Shown here piece by piece: positions 5,828-8,405 of a DNA stretch of 8,405 nucleotides. How positions within the stretch are numbered: position 1 is the first letter of the stretch; each line of letters opens with the position of its first letter. The stretch is from an uncultured Spartobacteria bacterium (GTDB lineage Bacteria > Verrucomicrobiota > Verrucomicrobiia > Chthoniobacterales > UBA6821): contig CAIKYN010000266.1 of NCBI GenBank assembly GCA_903831635.1, positions 1 through 8,405 on the forward strand, given 5' to 3'. The notes below the pieces were generated by a model. The model was not told the DNA's origin. It saw only the letters and a list, made by a program, of their open reading frames with translations, and searched no databases. Position numbers and translations under genes: made by a program.

Positions 5828-7428
5828 TGCTGCGAAGGTGATAAATCTGGAGATGGAGATGGAGGAGGAGATTCCATGCGCTTGATCCACGACAGGATGA
5901 GTGACTGTTGGTCAGCTGTCTTGAATCGGGTGATATTTTCTCTCAAGAGTTCCATGGCCACGGCGCTTTTACCCTGCTTCTCAAGCACACGTGCTTGTTC
6001 CAGCAAGAGTCGAAATTCAATGACTGGCTCACTCGTAAAAACTGCGGCTTCTTTGAAACTCTTTTCGGCACCAATCAAGTCTCTCCCATCCATCTGCGCT
6101 GCGCCTAGTGCCTCCAGGTACAGACTTTCCTTTTTCTCTTCGGCCCTGGCTTTGAGTTCCTTGGCTGCACGCAAAACATCTCCATCATGGGAAAGAATAA
6201 TACGTCGGTAATCTGTCCAGACGCTCTCAGGCTGGTTTGCCGGATCCAAGTACCCAGCGTACGGACGGTAGAGAGGGTCCCCAACGCAGATGCTCATCCA
6301 GGAGAGAACCGGCTGTGCAGCGTAGTAGCTCTCGGCCAGGTTATGACCTGTAATCAGGGCATTGGCAAAAATCCCCAGATCCGTCGTGAATGGCAGGTAG
6401 GGTTCGTAAACATTTCCCAGCGAGATAGCTGCACCATGCATGATGAGAGGACCCGTCCAACCCTTTGTCGGATCGCGGAGCGTCGATGCACTGAAGGAGT
6501 GAAGGTGCACGGCTACGGCACCCGGTACGAATCGGAAGGCAGTGTCTGCGAACGGCCCATCGATATTTTCGTCATGCCAGCCATAGTAAGCAGCTGCATC
6601 AGTCACAGGGAAACCAGCCTGCAGGGTTTCCGGCAGATCATCTGAAATCACTGGGATTCCGCTTTTTCTCATGGCCGTCCCTGCTTCATGGATCCATGTG
6701 TCTCCTCGCACATAGGCTTTGTTCGTAGATGACTGAAGGTCGATGTAACCCCATCCCCAAACGCCAGCTTTTTCAGCGGCAATGGAAGCAGAGATCAACG
6801 ATCTCACGGCGTTATCGCTTGGTCCATCAAGTCGCGAAACCATCATCATGGGAACAGGAATATTGGTCTTATCAGAGGCAATGCCCGCCGGGGAATTGGT
6901 GTAGAGCGGGTTATTCAGAGTCCCCGAAATCTGGGGGGAGAAAAGCCCGAGAACTGAAAGCTCCGAATCAACCGAGGCCGCATTAACTCCTCCATAAGGG
7001 TCGGGTTGGTTCTTTGCATCACCCGGATAGGATTCTGATTGTCTTATTTTTAGGGGCATTCCCTTGATGAGTGCGGCATAACGGACTGAAGAAGCATAGA
7101 GAATCGGCCGGTTCATCATGTCTCGGGTGAACGACCACAGTCCCCTACGCAGAAGTTCCTGCCTAATGGGGGTTGCGATCATGGAGTCGTACTCTTCCCG
7201 ACTAATCTCCTCCCTGAGTGGAGTCGTTAGAGCAATCTCATGCGTGGGATCAATTCCCCTCTCCATGCAATAGAAGTCTGCCAGGGACTTGGCGCTTGGA
7301 TCGTTTTGATTGTAAATGACAACAATGGCCCCAAGTTCCTCCGTACGAGCAGAGTGGCTAGGAGATGCGAAACAGGCAGTCTGGATGACTGCAACGAGAG
7401 TGATCAGAACGGTGCGCAAGACGCTCAT
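5824..7428 (-). CDS. TIGR03790-family exported protein with TPR-like C-terminus
   Basis: This 534-residue protein resembles the TIGR03790 family, uncharacterised and described as occurring in genomes that carry an exosortase. An N-terminal signal peptide (core TVLITLVAVIQTACF) implies export; Cys19 is present but its context, IQTAC, is a poor lipobox. Family-like features are IVVIYNQNDPSAKSLADFY (35-53) with ERGID (56-60), REEISREEYDSMIATPIR, GVWGWGYIDLQS, VAVHLHSFSAS and MHGAAISLGNVYEPYL. Roughly from residue 410 the sequence changes to charged helices (LRAAKELKARAEEKKES, AEKSFKEAAVF, QARVLEKQGKSAVAMELLREN) that look like two or three TPR-type repeats, ending in a Pro/Ser tail (520-532). The ATG overlaps the hydrolase stop (ATGA) and has GGGGGAG close upstream; its own stop overlaps the ecotin start. 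No enzymatic activity can be assigned. A caspase-like fold is possible from the first strand pattern but is unproven. Confidence 0.78.
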   Translation of the reverse strand: MSVLRTVLITLVAVIQTACFASPSHSARTEELGAIVVIYNQNDPSAKSLADFYCMERGIDPTHEIALTTPLREEISREEYDSMIATPIRQELLRRGLWSFTRDMMNRPILYASSVRYAALIKGMPLKIRQSESYPGDAKNQPDPYGGVNAASVDSELSVLGLFSPQISGTLNNPLYTNSPAGIASDKTNIPVPMMMVSRLDGPSDNAVRSLISASIAAEKAGVWGWGYIDLQSSTNKAYVRGDTWIHEAGTAMRKSGIPVISDDLPETLQAGFPVTDAAAYYGWHDENIDGPFADTAFRFVPGAVAVHLHSFSASTLRDPTKGWTGPLIMHGAAISLGNVYEPYLPFTTDLGIFANALITGHNLAESYYAAQPVLSWMSICVGDPLYRPYAGYLDPANQPESVWTDYRRIILSHDGDVLRAAKELKARAEEKKESLYLEALGAAQMDGRDLIGAEKSFKEAAVFTSEPVIEFRLLLEQARVLEKQGKSAVAMELLRENITRFKTADQQSLILSWIKRMESPPPSPSPDLSPSQQ

Positions 7429-8216
7429 GACTCCCCCACCCTCAATGTCAACCCGTCATAAGCAAGATGAAATCCGGGCGGCAAATCCTGCTGCTTTGCT
7501 GCATGGGAAACCTCGTGACAGAGATGGATGAACCAGGTGTTTCCGGGACTGATAAGCCGGGATATCTCCATGGCATGCTCGAAATTCATATGTGTGGGAT
7601 GAGGCCTTTCTCTTAGGGCGTCGAGCACAAGCACCTCGACACCATAAGCCGCATCAATGGCAGCAGGAGGAACATCCGCACAGTCAGTGAAGTAAGCCAA
7701 TAGCTTCCGACCCTTCCGAAGGAAGATAAAACCTGTGGTCGTGAATTTCCCATGAGGCAGATCAACTGGGACGATCGTTGTTTCGCCAAGTTGAAAAGGG
7801 CCTCGAATAACCTGTGGGGCCAACCGCAGATAGTTCTTCCAAGGTTGCGGCTCGTCGAAAGCATAACGAAAGGTGGCCTTCAGTCCCTCCATCGTCGCTT
7901 CGGAGGCATAGACAGGCATTGCTCGATCCTCCATCTCGCAGAAGCGCCTCATGTCATCGAAACCCATGATATGATCCGTATGCGCGTGGGTGATCAGGGC
8001 AGCATCGAGACGGGTGACTCGCTCGCGCAGGCACTGGATCCGGAACTCGGGTGCCGTATCAATCACAAAGTAAGATTCCGGTGCCTTGAGTAGAAGAGAG
8101 GTTCTCGTGCGTTGATCCCGTGCATCGGCGGATCGGCAGACAGGACAATCACATCCAATGACAGGCACCCCCTGTGATGTCCCCGTGCCAAGAAAGGTAA
8201 TTTCCAAAGAAGACAT
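7425..8216 (-). CDS. PhnP-like metallo-beta-lactamase-fold hydrolase
   Basis: This is a cytoplasmic, dinuclear-metal hydrolase of 263 residues closest to PhnP, which in E. coli opens 5-phosphoribosyl 1,2-cyclic phosphate. The start LEITFLGTGTSQGVPVIGC is typical. A structural zinc site is predicted from Cys22, Cys24 and Cys27 (GCDCPVC) with His234. The catalytic metal ligands are His77, His79, Asp81 and His82 (HAHTDH), His155 (LPHGKF), Asp178 (FTDCAD) and His231 (IHLCH). His209 in HPTH could match the PhnP active-site histidine. No phosphonate (phn) genes are near, so the substrate may differ; phosphodiester cleavage is the reasonable general expectation. It is the first gene of the operon with the TIGR03790 protein and ecotin, its TGA overlapping the next ATG. 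No Shine-Dalgarno sequence is seen; the region upstream is an A/T-rich tandem repeat. Confidence 0.88.
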   Translation of the reverse strand: MSSLEITFLGTGTSQGVPVIGCDCPVCRSADARDQRTRTSLLLKAPESYFVIDTAPEFRIQCLRERVTRLDAALITHAHTDHIMGFDDMRRFCEMEDRAMPVYASEATMEGLKATFRYAFDEPQPWKNYLRLAPQVIRGPFQLGETTIVPVDLPHGKFTTTGFIFLRKGRKLLAYFTDCADVPPAAIDAAYGVEVLVLDALRERPHPTHMNFEHAMEISRLISPGNTWFIHLCHEVSHAAKQQDLPPGFHLAYDGLTLRVGES

Positions 8217-8223
8217 GATGATA

Positions 8224-8259
8224 AAGTTAAAAGGTTAAAAAAGTTACAAAAGGTTAAAA
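8224..8259. repeat. Short AT-rich tandem repeat in divergent intergenic region
   Basis: Two adjacent units, AAGTTAAAAGGTTAAAA (17 nt) and AAGTTACAAAAGGTTAAAA (19 nt), differ only by a 2-nt insertion. GTTA recurs four times (8226, 8234, 8243, 8253) at steps of 8, 9 and 10 bases. It lies 7 bp upstream of the PhnP-like hydrolase ATG, so it would fall in that gene's leader or promoter. It could be a binding array or simply replication slippage. Confidence 0.6.
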
Positions 8260-8284
8260 GGGAGGGAGTCTTTCTGCCCTGCAA

Positions 8285-8297
8285 TTGAACGCTTCAA
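8285..8297. promoter_or_regulatory. Dyad TTGAA-CGC-TTCAA between hydrolase operon and recN
   Basis: A perfect 5-bp inverted repeat with a 3-bp centre sits 31 bp upstream of the first recN ATG, in the 112-bp divergent region. Its right arm is part of a weak recN -35 candidate (TTCAAC, 8293-8298), 17 bp from CATAGT (8316-8321). It might be an operator for either gene, but it does not match the TGTTC-N4-GAACA LexA motif I recall for Verrucomicrobia. Chance occurrence is possible. Confidence 0.22.
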
Positions 8298-8328
8298 CTC
8301 TCCCTTACCGACTGGCATAGTATCTCCC

Positions 8329-8405
8329 ATGTCGGCCATGCTCCGATCTCTCCGAATCCGCAATCTCGCCCTTGTTGAGGAGCTGGAATGGGAACTCCCT
8401 GCCGG
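8329..8405 (+). CDS. recN: DNA repair protein RecN, N-terminal fragment (cut by window edge)
   Basis: Only about 25 codons are visible. They read MSAMLRSLRIRNLALVEELE and then WELPAG, close to the RecN N-terminus, in which a first strand L-x-I-x-N-x-A-[LI]-V precedes a short acidic strand and the Walker A loop. RecN is an SMC-like ATPase acting at double-strand breaks and is commonly SOS-induced. The ATP-binding motif would follow just beyond the edge, so the call rests on a short match; other SMC/RecF-type ATPases share part of it, but ALVEELE favours RecN. Two ATGs are possible: 8329, preceded by TATCTCCC like other starts here, or 8338, which fits the usual RecN start MLxxL better. A weak -10 (CATAGT, 8316-8321) would place transcription start almost on the first ATG. 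Confidence 0.72.
   Translation, partial: MSAMLRSLRIRNLALVEELEWELPA

Noticed and set aside
5828..5890. In-frame extension of ecotin by 21 residues
   Set aside because: It lies inside the end of the upstream coding region and would bury the signal peptide; the ATGA overlap marks the likely start.
5824..7428. TIGR03790 protein as a lipoprotein
   Set aside because: Cys19 follows IQTA; glutamine at -3 is a poor lipobox, so ordinary signal-peptidase cleavage seems more likely.
7425..8216. Naming the hydrolase phnP and assigning phosphonate catabolism
   Set aside because: Metal ligands fit the PhnP family, but no C-P lyase genes are near and the operon partners are unrelated, so the substrate is not supported.

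Overview
This window looks like a chromosomal stretch from a Gram-negative bacterium, most likely of the PVC superphylum and probably Verrucomicrobiota. The main reason is LepA: its G-domain segment around residues 54-63 (ITIKSHPVSM) and its C-terminal CYGGDITRKRKL segment resemble chlamydial LepA more than the proteobacterial form. A TIGR03790-type exported protein, a family reported sporadically in phyla including Verrucomicrobia and Planctomycetes, fits as well. Signal peptides and a periplasmic ecotin imply an outer membrane. The phylum call is inference from remembered family features, not from a search.

Layout. Positions 1-2697, minus strand, transcribed leftward: trpA, a DUF1275/YoaK-type membrane protein gene whose ATG overlaps the trpA stop codon, dapF, and dapA (cut by the left edge). 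This reads as one amino-acid biosynthesis operon: the last step of the indole branch of tryptophan synthesis, then two lysine/meso-diaminopimelate genes that also feed peptidoglycan. A plausible promoter lies just upstream of trpA. Positions 2831-3406, minus: an unrecognised single-pass membrane protein with a small alpha/beta domain. Positions 3553-5346, plus: lepA (EF4), with a good sigma70-like promoter that would start the mRNA only about 6-7 nt before the ATG. Positions 5366-8216, minus: a three-gene operon reading PhnP-like metallo-beta-lactamase hydrolase, TIGR03790-family exported protein, ecotin. Its genes are joined by two 4-nt ATGA stop/start overlaps. Positions 8329-8405, plus: the first codons of recN, diverging from the hydrolase operon across a 112-bp region with a tandem repeat and a small dyad.

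The most notable points are: (i) the tight coupling of a TIGR03790 protein, a family linked in the literature to exosortase-bearing genomes, to an ecotin protease inhibitor; (ii) that ecotin lacks any cysteine in its mature form, so the usual reactive-loop disulfide is absent, while the Thr-Met-Met-Ala reactive site is kept; (iii) a shared start architecture, with trpA and lepA both showing -35/N17/-10/N13/ATG and pyrimidine-rich tracts in place of a Shine-Dalgarno sequence before trpA, lepA, dapA and recN. No RNA genes, CRISPR arrays, insertion sequences or phage genes were seen, and no gene-free stretch exceeds 300 bases.
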